Below are positions 34,556 through 43,036 of a stretch of 64,000 nucleotides of DNA, one piece after another. Position 1 is the first letter of the stretch. Every line of letters begins with the position of its first letter. The notes beneath the pieces were generated by a model, which made no database searches, was not told where the DNA came from, and worked only from the letters and a program-made list of their open reading frames with translations. The DNA comes from Paractinoplanes polyasparticus (GTDB lineage Bacteria > Actinomycetota > Actinomycetes > Mycobacteriales > Micromonosporaceae), in NCBI RefSeq assembly GCF_019710575.1, contig NZ_JAHWFK010000034.1:124001-188000 (forward strand), in the 5' to 3' direction. Position numbers and translations under genes: made by a program.

Positions 34556-36889
34556 TCAGGCGGTGATCTTCGTGGTCGGCGTCGAGTTGCTCGACGTGGT
34601 GTCGTCGCCCATGGAGATCGGCTTGCGCTTGCTCCACACGACGGCGCCGGCGATGATCGCCGCCGCCACGACCGCGATCGCGATCCGCAGCGGGTCGTTC
34701 TGGTCGTTGCCGATGCTCCAGGCCACCACGGCCGGGGCGATCAGCAGCGAGACCAGGTTCATCACCTTGAGCAGCGGGTTGATGGCCGGGCCGGCGGTGT
34801 CCTTGAACGGGTCACCGACGGTGTCACCGATGATCGTGGCCTCGTGCGCGTCGGAGCCCTTGCCGCCGTAGTTGCCGTCCTCGACCAGCTTCTTGGCGTT
34901 GTCCCAGGCTCCACCGGAGTTGGACAGGAAGACCGCCATCAGCGTGCCGGTGCCGATCGCACCGGCCAGGTAGGACGCCAGCGCGCCGGCGCCGAGGCCG
35001 AAGCCGACCGCGATCGGGGCCAGGATCGCCAGCAGACCGGGGGTGAGCAGCTCGCGCTGCGCGTCCCGGGTGCAGATGTCGACCACCCGGCCGTACTCGG
35101 GCCGCTGGGTGCGGTCCATGATGCCGGGGAACTCGCGGAACTGGCGGCGGACCTCCATGACGACCGCGCCCGCCGAGCGGGACACGGCGTTGATGGCCAG
35201 GCCGGAGAAGAGGAACACCACGGCCGAGCCGATCAGCAGACCGACCAGGTTGCGCGGGTTCGAGATGTTCAGCAGACCGAGGATCTCGGCGCCGACCGCG
35301 TCCGGCGTGATGCCGGCGTCGGCCAGCGAGGTGGCCAGGCTGTTGGTGTACGAGCCGAACAGCGCGGTCGCGGCCAGCACGGCCGTCGCGATCGCGATGC
35401 CCTTGGTGATCGCCTTGGTGGTGTTGCCGACCGCGTCGAGCTCGGTGAGGATCTGCGCGCCCTTCTCGTCGACGTCACCGGACATCTCGGCGATGCCCTG
35501 CGCGTTGTCCGAGATCGGGCCGAAGGTGTCCATGGCCACGATGACGCCGACCGTGGTCAGCAGGCCGGTGCCGGCGAGCGCGACCGCGAACAGCGACAGG
35601 GTCAGCGACGAGCCACCCAGCAGGAACGCGCCGAACACGCCCGCGCCGAGCAACAGCGCCGAGTAGACCGCGGACTCGAGGCCGACGCTGATGCCGGCCA
35701 GCACGACGGTGGCCGCGCCGGTCTGCGACGACTTGCCGATGTCCTGCACCGGACGACGGTTCGTCTCGGTGAAGTAGCCGGTCAGTGCCTGGATGGCAGC
35801 GGCCAGCACGATGCCGATGACGACCGCGCCGATCGCGATCCAGCGTGGGTCACGCCCGCTGGCCAGGACGTCCGGGGCGATGCCTTCGTCGTTGAACCCG
35901 GCGAACGTGGACGGCAGGTAGACGAAGCTGACCACGGCGACGATGACTGCGGAGATTACTGCGGAGATGTAGAACGCCCGGTTGATCGCGGTCAGACCGT
36001 TGCGGTCGCTCGGCCGCAGCCGGGTGATGAACACACCGAGAATGGCGATCACGACGCCGACCGTCGACACGATCAGCGGGAAGACCAGGCCGTCCTGGCC
36101 GAACGCGACCTGACCCAGGATCAGGGCCGCCACCAGGGTCACCGCGTACGACTCGAACAGGTCGGCCGCCATGCCGGCGCAGTCACCGACGTTGTCGCCC
36201 ACGTTGTCGGCGATGGTGGCGGCGTTGCGCGGGTCATCCTCGGGGATGCCCTGCTCGACCTTGCCGACCAGGTCGGCGCCGACGTCCGCGGCCTTGGTGA
36301 AGATGCCGCCGCCGACCCGCATGAACATGGCGAGCAGCGCAGCGCCGAAGCCGAAGCCCTCGAGCACGGTCGGGGCGTCGCTCCGGAAGATCAGCACGAC
36401 GAGCGCGCCGCCGAACAGACCCAGACCGACCGTGAGGAAACCGACCACACCACCGGTGCGGAAGGCGATGCCCATCGCGGTCTCACGACCGCCGTTCTCA
36501 CTCGCCGCCGCGGCCACCCTGAGATTGGCCCGGGTGGCGAGCGCCATGCCCGCACCGCCGATGAACGAACTGAACACCGCGCCCACGACGAAGAACAGCG
36601 AGCGTCCGATCTTGACCCAGACCTCGTTGTCGGTGTCGTGCACCGGCAGAAGGAAGAGCAGGACGACCGCGATCACCACGAAGATGGAGAGGGTCTTGAA
36701 CTGGCGGAACAGGTATGCCGACGCGCCTTCTTGGACGGCTCCGGCGATCTCCTGCATGTTTTTGGTGCCCCGGCCGGCTTTGAGAACCGACTGGACGAAC
36801 ATCGCCGCGAAGCCCAGCGCGATGAGCGCGAAGACCATGGCGACGATGACAAACGTGACGTTAGAACCACTTAATGAGGTCCCGGACAT
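34556..36889 (-). CDS. hppA: Membrane-bound proton-translocating pyrophosphatase
   Basis: 777 residues with about 16 membrane helices. The catalytic motif is GGGIFTKAADVGADLVGKVE, followed by NVGDNVGDCAGMAADLFES and, later, NYGGKGSDAHEATIIGDTVG DPFKDT. GNTTKA has Lys where K+-dependent enzymes have Ala, so this should be the K+-independent, H+-pumping type. It couples pyrophosphate hydrolysis to proton export. The ATG follows AGGAGG at an ideal distance, which rules out the longer frame. Confidence 0.96.
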   Translation of the reverse strand: MSGTSLSGSNVTFVIVAMVFALIALGFAAMFVQSVLKAGRGTKNMQEIAGAVQEGASAYLFRQFKTLSIFVVIAVVLLFLLPVHDTDNEVWVKIGRSLFFVVGAVFSSFIGGAGMALATRANLRVAAAASENGGRETAMGIAFRTGGVVGFLTVGLGLFGGALVVLIFRSDAPTVLEGFGFGAALLAMFMRVGGGIFTKAADVGADLVGKVEQGIPEDDPRNAATIADNVGDNVGDCAGMAADLFESYAVTLVAALILGQVAFGQDGLVFPLIVSTVGVVIAILGVFITRLRPSDRNGLTAINRAFYISAVISAVIVAVVSFVYLPSTFAGFNDEGIAPDVLASGRDPRWIAIGAVVIGIVLAAAIQALTGYFTETNRRPVQDIGKSSQTGAATVVLAGISVGLESAVYSALLLGAGVFGAFLLGGSSLTLSLFAVALAGTGLLTTVGVIVAMDTFGPISDNAQGIAEMSGDVDEKGAQILTELDAVGNTTKAITKGIAIATAVLAATALFGSYTNSLATSLADAGITPDAVGAEILGLLNISNPRNLVGLLIGSAVVFLFSGLAINAVSRSAGAVVMEVRRQFREFPGIMDRTQRPEYGRVVDICTRDAQRELLTPGLLAILAPIAVGFGLGAGALASYLAGAIGTGTLMAVFLSNSGGAWDNAKKLVEDGNYGGKGSDAHEATIIGDTVGDPFKDTAGPAINPLLKVMNLVSLLIAPAVVAWSIGNDQNDPLRIAIAVVAAAIIAGAVVWSKRKPISMGDDTTSSNSTPTTKITA

Positions 36890-37161
36890 CAATGTCCTCC
36901 TGTACACCGACCGCGCCCGCTTCCGGCGGACGGCACCGGCGGGCGCATCCCCGTCCAAGGGGAGACGACAACTGGGTCCCGCGGCCGCGGGACCAGGAGC
37001 AGTAGCTGATAACTCGCGTACTGTATCGGCCGATGGTGGTGATGGTCACACCTGAGTTCAGCCGTGTCGTGGTGATGTTTGCCGCTGTGTTAGCAGGCGG
37101 TGGAGTGGGTATGGACGCAGGTTGATATCGTCGCGGATTTGTCCAATTTGTTGGAGCCGAC

Positions 37162-37599
37162 TCAGCGACGCTGAACGGGCCACACCATCCGGACCTCGGT
37201 GCCCGGACCGTCCTCGACCGGGCGTACCTGCAGGTCATCGACGAAACCGGCGAGCAGCGCGAAGCCGACGCCGGTGGTGAGCGCCTCGTCGGTCAGCGAC
37301 TCGTCGGCCAATTCGTCCGGCGGCAACTTGGTCAGGCCGACGCTCGCCTCGATCGGGGCGTGGTCGATGACCCGAACCGAGTAAGCCTCCGAATCAGACA
37401 TTTCGACGGTCACCAGGTCGGCCAGGCCGTACTGGTTGTGCAGGGCGACCGCCCGGGTGCAGGCCTCACCGATCGCCAGCCGGACCTCGTCCAGCAATTC
37501 CTCGGCGACGCCGGCCCGCCGGGCCACGGCCACGCCGACCAGCCGCGCCGTACGCACGTGCACGGGGGCGGGTGAGAAGGACAGCCGAACCGTCGCCAT
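37162..37599 (-). CDS. Anti-sigma factor kinase-like ATPase (BldG partner)
   Basis: 145 residues of the HATPase_c_2 (RsbW/SpoIIAB-like) fold, with the N-box region ELLDEVRLAIGEACTRAVAL and the later G-box TGVGFALLAGFVDDLQVRP. The N-box acidic Glu and the usual Asn are partly replaced, so kinase activity is uncertain. In Streptomyces the equivalent gene directly follows bldG and encodes its anti-sigma partner. Here the ATG overlaps the bldG stop (TGATG), implying coupled synthesis. Confidence 0.88.
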   Translation of the reverse strand: MATVRLSFSPAPVHVRTARLVGVAVARRAGVAEELLDEVRLAIGEACTRAVALHNQYGLADLVTVEMSDSEAYSVRVIDHAPIEASVGLTKLPPDELADESLTDEALTTGVGFALLAGFVDDLQVRPVEDGPGTEVRMVWPVQRR

Positions 37600-37955
37600 C
37601 ACGAAATCGCGCTGTCGTCGCTGCCTCGGGTCGCCGCCTCGATCGTGGGAAAGATCGGGAACACCTGGTCGAGCGCCGTGATCCGGAAAATCTTGAGGAG
37701 GGCTTCCTTGGAGCAGACGAGGCTGAAACTCCCGTTCGCCACCCGCAGCCGCTTCATCGCGCCAACCAGCACACCCAGGCCCGTGGAGTCGAGAAACTCG
37801 ACACCACCGAGGTCGACGACGACGTCGCGCACCCCGGAATCGACCAGCTCGACGAGGCGCTCACGCAACCTCGGAGCCGTGTAGACGTCGACTTCGCCAC
37901 CGACCTCGAGCACTGTGTGCTCCTCGACCGTCCGGGTCGCAAGGGACAGCTCCAT
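37599..37955 (-). CDS. bldG: Anti-sigma factor antagonist BldG
   Basis: 118 residues, STAS domain. The sequence MELSLATRTVEEHTVLEVGG, then VEFLDSTGLGVLVGAMKRLR and LLKIFRITALDQVFPIF closely follows Streptomyces BldG. The phosphorylatable Ser is in DSTGLG. BldG is needed for aerial growth and antibiotic production there and acts by partner switching on the cotranscribed anti-sigma factor. The position between hppA and the DUF1998 helicase gene also matches the Streptomyces order as I recall it. Confidence 0.9.
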   Translation of the reverse strand: MELSLATRTVEEHTVLEVGGEVDVYTAPRLRERLVELVDSGVRDVVVDLGGVEFLDSTGLGVLVGAMKRLRVANGSFSLVCSKEALLKIFRITALDQVFPIFPTIEAATRGSDDSAIS

Positions 37956-38088
37956 CGCTCCTCCTCCCTGCGGGGCCTGTTGATCCGACGGTCGATCTCC
38001 CCAGCGAATCTAACCATCGCCCGCTATCGGGCTGCCGTCCGGCTCCACCGTCGTACCCGTTTGAGGTTCGCGTCATTCCGGTGTCACA

Positions 38089-40416
38089 GTGCTGGACGTG
38101 ACGTCGACCGCCTACAGCCCCGCCGAGTTGCTCCACCGGTTCCAGGCGCGGACGTCGGAATCCCCGATCACCCATGTCGAGCACGTTCCGGCTCGCGAGG
38201 GCCGGCCGGCGCCCTGGCCGTCGTGGGCGTCACCCGAGGTGGTGGCCGCTCTGAACGCGCACGGAATCGCCCGCCCGTGGGAACACCAGGCCACCGCGGC
38301 GTCGCTGGCGGCTGAGGGAATCCACGTCGTGGTGGCGACCGGCACGGCGTCCGGCAAGTCGCTCGCCTATCAGCTGCCGGTGCTTTCGCGGCTGCTCGGC
38401 GACGAACGGGCGACGGCGCTCTACCTCTCGCCGACCAAGGCGCTCGCGGCCGACCAGTTGCGCGCGGTGGCGAAACTGGGTCTCGACGGGGTGCGCCCGG
38501 CCACATACGACGGTGACACCTCGCGCGAGGAACGGGAGTGGATCCGGCAGCATTCGCGGCTGGTGCTCACCAACCCCGACATGCTCCACCACGCCCTGCT
38601 GCCCGGTCACGCCCGCTGGGGCAGCTTCCTGCGCCGCCTCTCGTACGTGGTGATCGACGAGTGTCACGCCTACCGCGGGGTCTTCGGCTCACACGTCGCC
38701 CACGTGCTGCGCCGGCTGCGGCGGCTGGCCACCCGTTACGGGGGTTCCCCCACGTTCGTGCTGGCCTCGGCCACCTCGGGTGACCCGGCCGACGCAGCCT
38801 CTCGTCTCACCGGTTTGCCGGTGACCGCCGTAACGGCCGACGCGTCCCCGCGCGGGGCGACGACGTTCGCTCTCTGGGAGCCGCCCCTGCTCCCAGCCGA
38901 TCCTCCCGATGAAAACCTTCCCGAGGTACGCCGTTCCGCGCTCAGTGAGACGGCCGACCTCCTGGCCGACGCGGTGGTGGCCGGCACCCGCACGCTGGCC
39001 TTCATCCGCTCGCGGCGCGGGGCCGAGGTGGTCGCCACGATGACCAGGCGCTCGCTCGACGAGGCAGTGCCCGGCCTCGGCGACCGGGTCGCCGCCTACC
39101 GCGCCGGCTACCTCAAGGAAGACCGCCGTCAGATCGAACGCGCGCTGCTCTCGGGCGATCTACTCGGGCTCGCCTCGACCAACGCGCTCGAACTCGGCGT
39201 CGACCTGGTCGGGCTGGACGCGGTGCTGATCTGCGGCTACCCCGGCACGCGGGCGTCGCTGTGGCAGCAGGCCGGGCGCGCGGGCCGGGCCGGCGGAGAG
39301 GCGCTGGCGGTGCTGATCGCCCGCGACGACCCGCTCGACACCTACCTGGTGCACCACCCGTCGGCCCTGTTCGGGCGGCCGGTCGAGGTGACGGTGCTCG
39401 ACCCGGCCAACCCGTACGTGCTCGGTCCGCAACTGTGCTGCGCGGCCTCCGAGGCGCCACTGCGAGCCGACGACCTGGAGCTCTTCGGCGGGGAGGCGGC
39501 CCGGGCCGCGGTCGACGGACTGACGGCCTCGGGCGCGCTACGGAAGAGGCCGTCGGGCTGGTACTGGACGCATCCCGGCCGCCCCGACGTCGACCTGCGC
39601 GGGGCCGGGGGCGCGCCGGTCTCGGTGGTCGAGTCGGCCACCGGCCGGCTGCTCGGCACGGTCGACCAGTCATCGTCGCACTTCATGCTGCACACCGGCG
39701 CGGTCTACCTGCACCAGGGAGTGACCCACCTGGTGGACGAGCTCGACCTGGAGGACGCGGTCGCGCTGGTGCGCCGCGCCGATCCGGACTGGTCGACGCA
39801 CGCCCGCGACGTCACCGACGTGTCGGTGCTGGGCGTCCGGTCCCACGTGGACGCCGGTCCGGTCGGTCTCTACCTGGGCGACGTCGAGGTGACCGGTCAG
39901 GTTGTCTCGTACCAGCGCCGCCGCCTGGGCTCCGGCGAGGTGATCGACACCAAGCCGCTCGACCTGCCCGTGCGTGAGCTGCGCACGGTCGCCGTCTGGT
40001 TCACGGTCTCGCCGCGCGCCCTGGAAGCGGCCGGCGTGGAACCGCCCGACGTTCCCGGGGCCCTGCACGCCGCCGAGCACGCCGCGATCGGCCTGCTCCC
40101 GCTGATGGCGACGTGCGACCGCTGGGACATCGGCGGCCTCTCCACGGCGAACCACGTCGACACCGAGGCGCCCACTGTCTTCGTCTACGACGGCCACCCC
40201 GGCGGCGCGGGCTTCGCCGAACGCGCCTACGCCACCGCTGCCGCCTGGCTGGCCGCCACCCGGGAAGCGATAGCCGCCTGCGGCTGCGAGTCCGGCTGCC
40301 CGTCGTGCGTCCAGTCCCCGAAGTGCGGCAACGGAAACAACCCGCTGCACAAGCCGGGCGCCGTCCGGGTCCTCGACACCGTGCTGGCCGCCCTCGGCGC
40401 CGCCACCGCCGGCTGA
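38089..40416 (+). CDS. DEAD/DEAH helicase with DUF1998 zinc domain (MrfA/YprA-like)
   Basis: 775 residues. Helicase lobes: VVVATGTASGKSLAYQLPVL (Walker A), VVIDECHAYRGVFGSHVAHV (DECH), FVLASATSGDPADAAS and LYQQAGRAGRAG-type motif VI (LWQQAGRAGRAGGEAL). The C-terminal Cys cluster CGCESGCPSCVQSPKCGNGN is the DUF1998 zinc site. Bacillus MrfA acts in mitomycin repair; actinobacterial members lie beside Tad genes and are often called helicase/secretion-neighbourhood helicase. The start is GTG. Its 3' end overlaps the convergent TadE-like gene by 190 nt. Confidence 0.92.
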   Translation: MLDVTSTAYSPAELLHRFQARTSESPITHVEHVPAREGRPAPWPSWASPEVVAALNAHGIARPWEHQATAASLAAEGIHVVVATGTASGKSLAYQLPVLSRLLGDERATALYLSPTKALAADQLRAVAKLGLDGVRPATYDGDTSREEREWIRQHSRLVLTNPDMLHHALLPGHARWGSFLRRLSYVVIDECHAYRGVFGSHVAHVLRRLRRLATRYGGSPTFVLASATSGDPADAASRLTGLPVTAVTADASPRGATTFALWEPPLLPADPPDENLPEVRRSALSETADLLADAVVAGTRTLAFIRSRRGAEVVATMTRRSLDEAVPGLGDRVAAYRAGYLKEDRRQIERALLSGDLLGLASTNALELGVDLVGLDAVLICGYPGTRASLWQQAGRAGRAGGEALAVLIARDDPLDTYLVHHPSALFGRPVEVTVLDPANPYVLGPQLCCAASEAPLRADDLELFGGEAARAAVDGLTASGALRKRPSGWYWTHPGRPDVDLRGAGGAPVSVVESATGRLLGTVDQSSSHFMLHTGAVYLHQGVTHLVDELDLEDAVALVRRADPDWSTHARDVTDVSVLGVRSHVDAGPVGLYLGDVEVTGQVVSYQRRRLGSGEVIDTKPLDLPVRELRTVAVWFTVSPRALEAAGVEPPDVPGALHAAEHAAIGLLPLMATCDRWDIGGLSTANHVDTEAPTVFVYDGHPGGAGFAERAYATAAAWLAATREAIAACGCESGCPSCVQSPKCGNGNNPLHKPGAVRVLDTVLAALGAATAG

Positions 40417-40832
40417 GCCGAGAATCCGGTCGGCCCGCTCGTAGAACTGCCCCGCGCCGCGGCCGGTGGGAGCGCCGAGACCGGGCCGGCGCGGGCCGTG
40501 GCCACAGCGTGGCGGCCGAGGCCGGGCACGGCGACCTCGGCCCGCACCACGATCTCAAGGCCGTCGACGACGCACGACGCCATGCGGCCGTGGTTGGCTG
40601 CGACGAACTGCCCGGCCCGCGCGCAGGCAACTTCCGGTCCGTAGACGGCCTTCGCCGCGCCCGCCAACGCTCCCAGGTCGGCGGCCGCGCGAGCCTGGTG
40701 CCGGCCGACGCGCGCCGTCCCGACGCCGGCCGCCGCCACCCCGGCCACGGCGAGGAACAGCCCGAAGGCCAGCACGAGGATCGTCGCCGCACCCCGATCC
40801 CGCGCTGCCGGGCCAACAGCCGACGGCCTCAC
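40227..40832 (-). CDS. TadE-like protein (Rv3654c family) with long 3' antisense extension
   Basis: 201 residues. The first 115 are the family domain: Arg/Gly start, RGAATILVLAFGLFLAVAGV as membrane anchor, then RVGRHQARAAADLGALAGAA. The last 80 residues (SSTSGPTGFSAQPAVAAPRA onward) are encoded antisense to the helicase gene and resemble no family. The real gene may be shorter after a lost stop or a sequencing frameshift. The GTG overlaps the tadE stop by 4 nt. It is the last gene of the pilus operon. Confidence 0.8.
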   Translation of the reverse strand: MRPSAVGPAARDRGAATILVLAFGLFLAVAGVAAAGVGTARVGRHQARAAADLGALAGAAKAVYGPEVACARAGQFVAANHGRMASCVVDGLEIVVRAEVAVPGLGRHAVATARAGPVSALPPAAARGSSTSGPTGFSAQPAVAAPRAASTVSRTRTAPGLCSGLFPLPHFGDWTHDGQPDSQPQAAIASRVAASQAAAVA

Positions 40833-41188
40833 GGAATCGCCTCGGGTTCCCGCGCTGCCGTTGCCGTGCCCTCGACGGTTATCGCCGGCAGGTTGGCGCC
40901 CAGCACCCGCAGCCGGGCCCGCACCCGGGCCGTCACGATGTCGGCGTCGCCCCCGATGCCGACCTCGGCGCCAGGTGGAGCGACCCGCGCGCCCTCCGCG
41001 GCGCCCGAACCGCCGCGGGCCTCGGCCAAGGCGGCCTCACGGGCGGCGTCCAGGCATTGGCCCTTGGCGGCCACCGCGGAGACCGCCGTCAGGCCGGCCA
41101 TCAGCAGCAGCATCAGCGCCGGCAGCCCGGCCGCGAGCTCGGCCGTGAACGCTCCCCGGTCGCGGCCGGGCCACCGGCGCCCGGTCAC
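40829..41188 (-). CDS. TadE family minor pilin/assembly protein
   Basis: 119 residues. After a short basic start there is RGAFTAELAAGLPALMLLLM AGLTA, where E follows at +5 in TadE style, then a helix with KGQCLDAAREAALAEARGGS and a beta-rich C-terminus. TadE proteins are processed like pilins and assist Flp pilus assembly. The GTG start overlaps the pilin stop (GTGA), which excludes the long frame upstream. Confidence 0.85.
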   Translation of the reverse strand: MTGRRWPGRDRGAFTAELAAGLPALMLLLMAGLTAVSAVAAKGQCLDAAREAALAEARGGSGAAEGARVAPPGAEVGIGGDADIVTARVRARLRVLGANLPAITVEGTATAAREPEAIP

Positions 41189-41370
41189 TTCAGCGCCCGG
41201 TCGATGACCGCGTCGAGCGCACCCGCGACACCGGTGCTGGTGACGACCTTGTAGAGCACTCCGGCGAACGCGACAGCGGCCAGGGTGCCGACGGCGTACT
41301 CGGCCGTGTTCATGCCGGCGTCGGCCGCCTCGGCCCGCAGCCGGGCGAGGTTCGCGATCAGTTTGCGCAC
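41185..41370 (-). CDS. Flp-type pilin subunit (DUF4244-like)
   Basis: 61 residues. The prepilin site is AEAADAG-MNTAEYAVGTLAA with Glu at +5 after the Gly, followed by a hydrophobic helix (VAFAGVLYKVVTS). This is the major pilin pattern of actinobacterial Tad loci. AAGGAG lies 6 nt before the GTG start at 41370. A prepilin peptidase is not in the window. Confidence 0.9.
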   Translation of the reverse strand: MRKLIANLARLRAEAADAGMNTAEYAVGTLAAVAFAGVLYKVVTSTGVAGALDAVIDRALK

Positions 41371-41430
41371 GTGGTTCTCCTTCGGTTGGGGATGTCGACC
41401 GGCCCGCGGCCGGTCCTGGTGGCCCACGGG

Positions 41431-42156
41431 TCAGAGGACGTCCCCGAGGACCGCGATCAGCACCGGGACGAGCCCGGCCAGCAGGAAGGCGGGCAGGAAG
41501 CACAGCCCGAGCGGCAGCACGATGAGCACGCCGGCCCGCTGCGCCGCCGCCTCGACCGCGACCGTCCGGTCGGCACGCAGGTCGTCCGCGAGCCGACCGA
41601 GGGCGCCGGCCAGCGCGCCGCCGCTCGCGCTGGTGCGCACGGCCGCCGCGATCAGCCGGTCGGCGCCGGGTATCTCGGCCAGATGCGCCCAGGCCTCGGC
41701 CGGTGCGGCCCCGAGAGTGAGCGACCGCGCGGTTCGGCTGAGCCTGGTCGCCAGCGGCCCGTCGAGCGCGTCGGCCACTGCCGCAGCCGCCCCGTCGACC
41801 GGAGCGCCGGCCCGCAGCGCCGCTGCCAGCAGGTCGGCGCCGAGTGGCAGGTCGGCCGCGGCGGCCCGGCGTTCCTGCCGTACGCGGGCAGGCTCACGCC
41901 GCCGCAGGAAGCGTTCCGCCCCGACCCCGGCGATCACCCCGGCCAGACAGCCCCACCAGGTGCCGAAGAACCCGGCCACCGCCAGCCCGCCCACCACGGC
42001 CAGCAGGATGCGGGTCCGGCGAGCATCCGGTTCAGCCGTGCCCGGCGCGGACAGGACGGCCCGGACCCGAACCAGCCGCCGGCGCACCGCCCGCCCGCCG
42101 GCCACCGGCGCCACCACCAGAGCCAGCCCCGCCACCGCAAGCAGCAGGGCCGTCAT
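41431..42156 (-). CDS. Tad inner-membrane platform protein TadC
   Basis: 241 residues of the type II secretion F family. N-terminal helices (LLLAVAGLALVVAPVAGGRA; GGLAVAGFFGTWWGCLAGVI), a cytoplasmic part with LPLGADLLAAALRAGAPVDG, and C-terminal helices (GVLIVLPLGLCFLPAFLLAG) are in the usual order. With TadB it forms the platform on which TadA acts. The ATG overlaps the stop of the small upstream ORF by 4 nt. A 60-nt gap to the pilin gene follows. Confidence 0.85.
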   Translation of the reverse strand: MTALLLAVAGLALVVAPVAGGRAVRRRLVRVRAVLSAPGTAEPDARRTRILLAVVGGLAVAGFFGTWWGCLAGVIAGVGAERFLRRREPARVRQERRAAAADLPLGADLLAAALRAGAPVDGAAAAVADALDGPLATRLSRTARSLTLGAAPAEAWAHLAEIPGADRLIAAAVRTSASGGALAGALGRLADDLRADRTVAVEAAAQRAGVLIVLPLGLCFLPAFLLAGLVPVLIAVLGDVL

Positions 42157-42332
42157 GACGCGCCCGCCTGCTCGGCGACGGGCACGCGCTCGTCGTCTGC
42201 CGGCAGCGGCGGACAGCCGCAACCCCCACCACGCCCGCCAGCCAGAAGCGCAGCCACACAGCAGGCCCGCAACGGCACCTGACCCGGCCGGCCGGCCCGC
42301 AGAAACTCCGCCAGCGCACAGGCCGCGCTCAT
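42153..42332 (-). CDS. Small Cys-rich ORF coupled between tadB and tadC
   Basis: 59 residues: MSAACALAEFLRAGRPGQVP, LRACCVAALLAGGRGGGCGC, then an acidic tail. Its ATG overlaps the tadB stop by 4 nt and its own stop overlaps the tadC ATG by 4 nt. It therefore completes an unbroken chain of coupled genes. A short hydrophobic stretch and five Cys are visible; no family is known. Reality is argued mainly from the two perfect overlaps. Confidence 0.65.
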   Translation of the reverse strand: MSAACALAEFLRAGRPGQVPLRACCVAALLAGGRGGGCGCPPLPADDERVPVAEQAGAS

Positions 42333-43036
42333 CGGGTCACCCCACCGACCAGACGCTCGGACCAGAGCAGCCCAGCCGTCTGGAGCACGACCGCGGCCAC
42401 CCCACATGTCGCGCCCGGCGGCGTGCGCAGCAGCACGTGGAAGGGATCGGCGCCCATCGCCACGCCCAGACCGAGACCCGCGAGCGGCAACGCCGCCAAC
42501 AGCATCGAGGTCGCCTGAGCACCGGCGGCCTGGGCCGCGGCCGACGCGGCGGCCCGGTCGGCCGCCCGAGCGTCGGCCTCGATCCGCTCGACCAGATCGG
42601 CGGCCGGCGCCCCGGTCCGCTCGGCGAGGCGCCACACCGACTTCGTGAGCCGCCGCAGCCGGTCGCCCGAGTCGCTCCGGGCCTCGGTCGGCGGCAGACC
42701 CGCCCGCAGATCCGCAGCCAGGGCGGCCAGCGCATCCAGAGCGGCCGACCGCGCGATCGCCGCCCGCCGGCGGTTGGCCCGCCGCACCAGGGCCCGCCCA
42801 CCGAGCCCCGCGTACGCACCGGCGATCACCGCGGCCACCGGCCCGCCCAGCAACAGACCCAGCACCGCGGCCACGGCGACGCCACCGGCCAGCGCCTGCC
42901 TCGGAGCCCCTGCGGCGAACGCGACGACCCGCCGCCCGAACGCCGCCACCGACACCCGCGGCACCGCCCGGAACCGGCTCAGCGGCAGCACGACCACCAG
43001 TGCGCCCGCGACGAGCAACAACGGCCCCCAGATCAC
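42329..43036 (-). CDS. Tad inner-membrane platform protein TadB
   Basis: 235 residues of the type II secretion F family. An N-terminal helix (WGPLLLVAGALVVVLPLSRF), then GVAVAAVLGLLLGGPVAAVI, a soluble part with ALDALAALAADLRAGLPPTE and KSVWRLAERTGAPAADLVER, and two C-terminal helices. It pairs with TadC. The GTG start overlaps the tadA stop by 4 nt. The frame extends upstream only through antisense tadA sequence and was trimmed. Confidence 0.85.
   Translation of the reverse strand: MIWGPLLLVAGALVVVLPLSRFRAVPRVSVAAFGRRVVAFAAGAPRQALAGGVAVAAVLGLLLGGPVAAVIAGAYAGLGGRALVRRANRRRAAIARSAALDALAALAADLRAGLPPTEARSDSGDRLRRLTKSVWRLAERTGAPAADLVERIEADARAADRAAASAAAQAAGAQATSMLLAALPLAGLGLGVAMGADPFHVLLRTPPGATCGVAAVVLQTAGLLWSERLVGGVTR

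Noticed and set aside
34550..36874. Plus-strand open frame of 774 codons rich in Arg, Asp and Gln
   Set aside because: It is the complement of hppA and has no protein family character.
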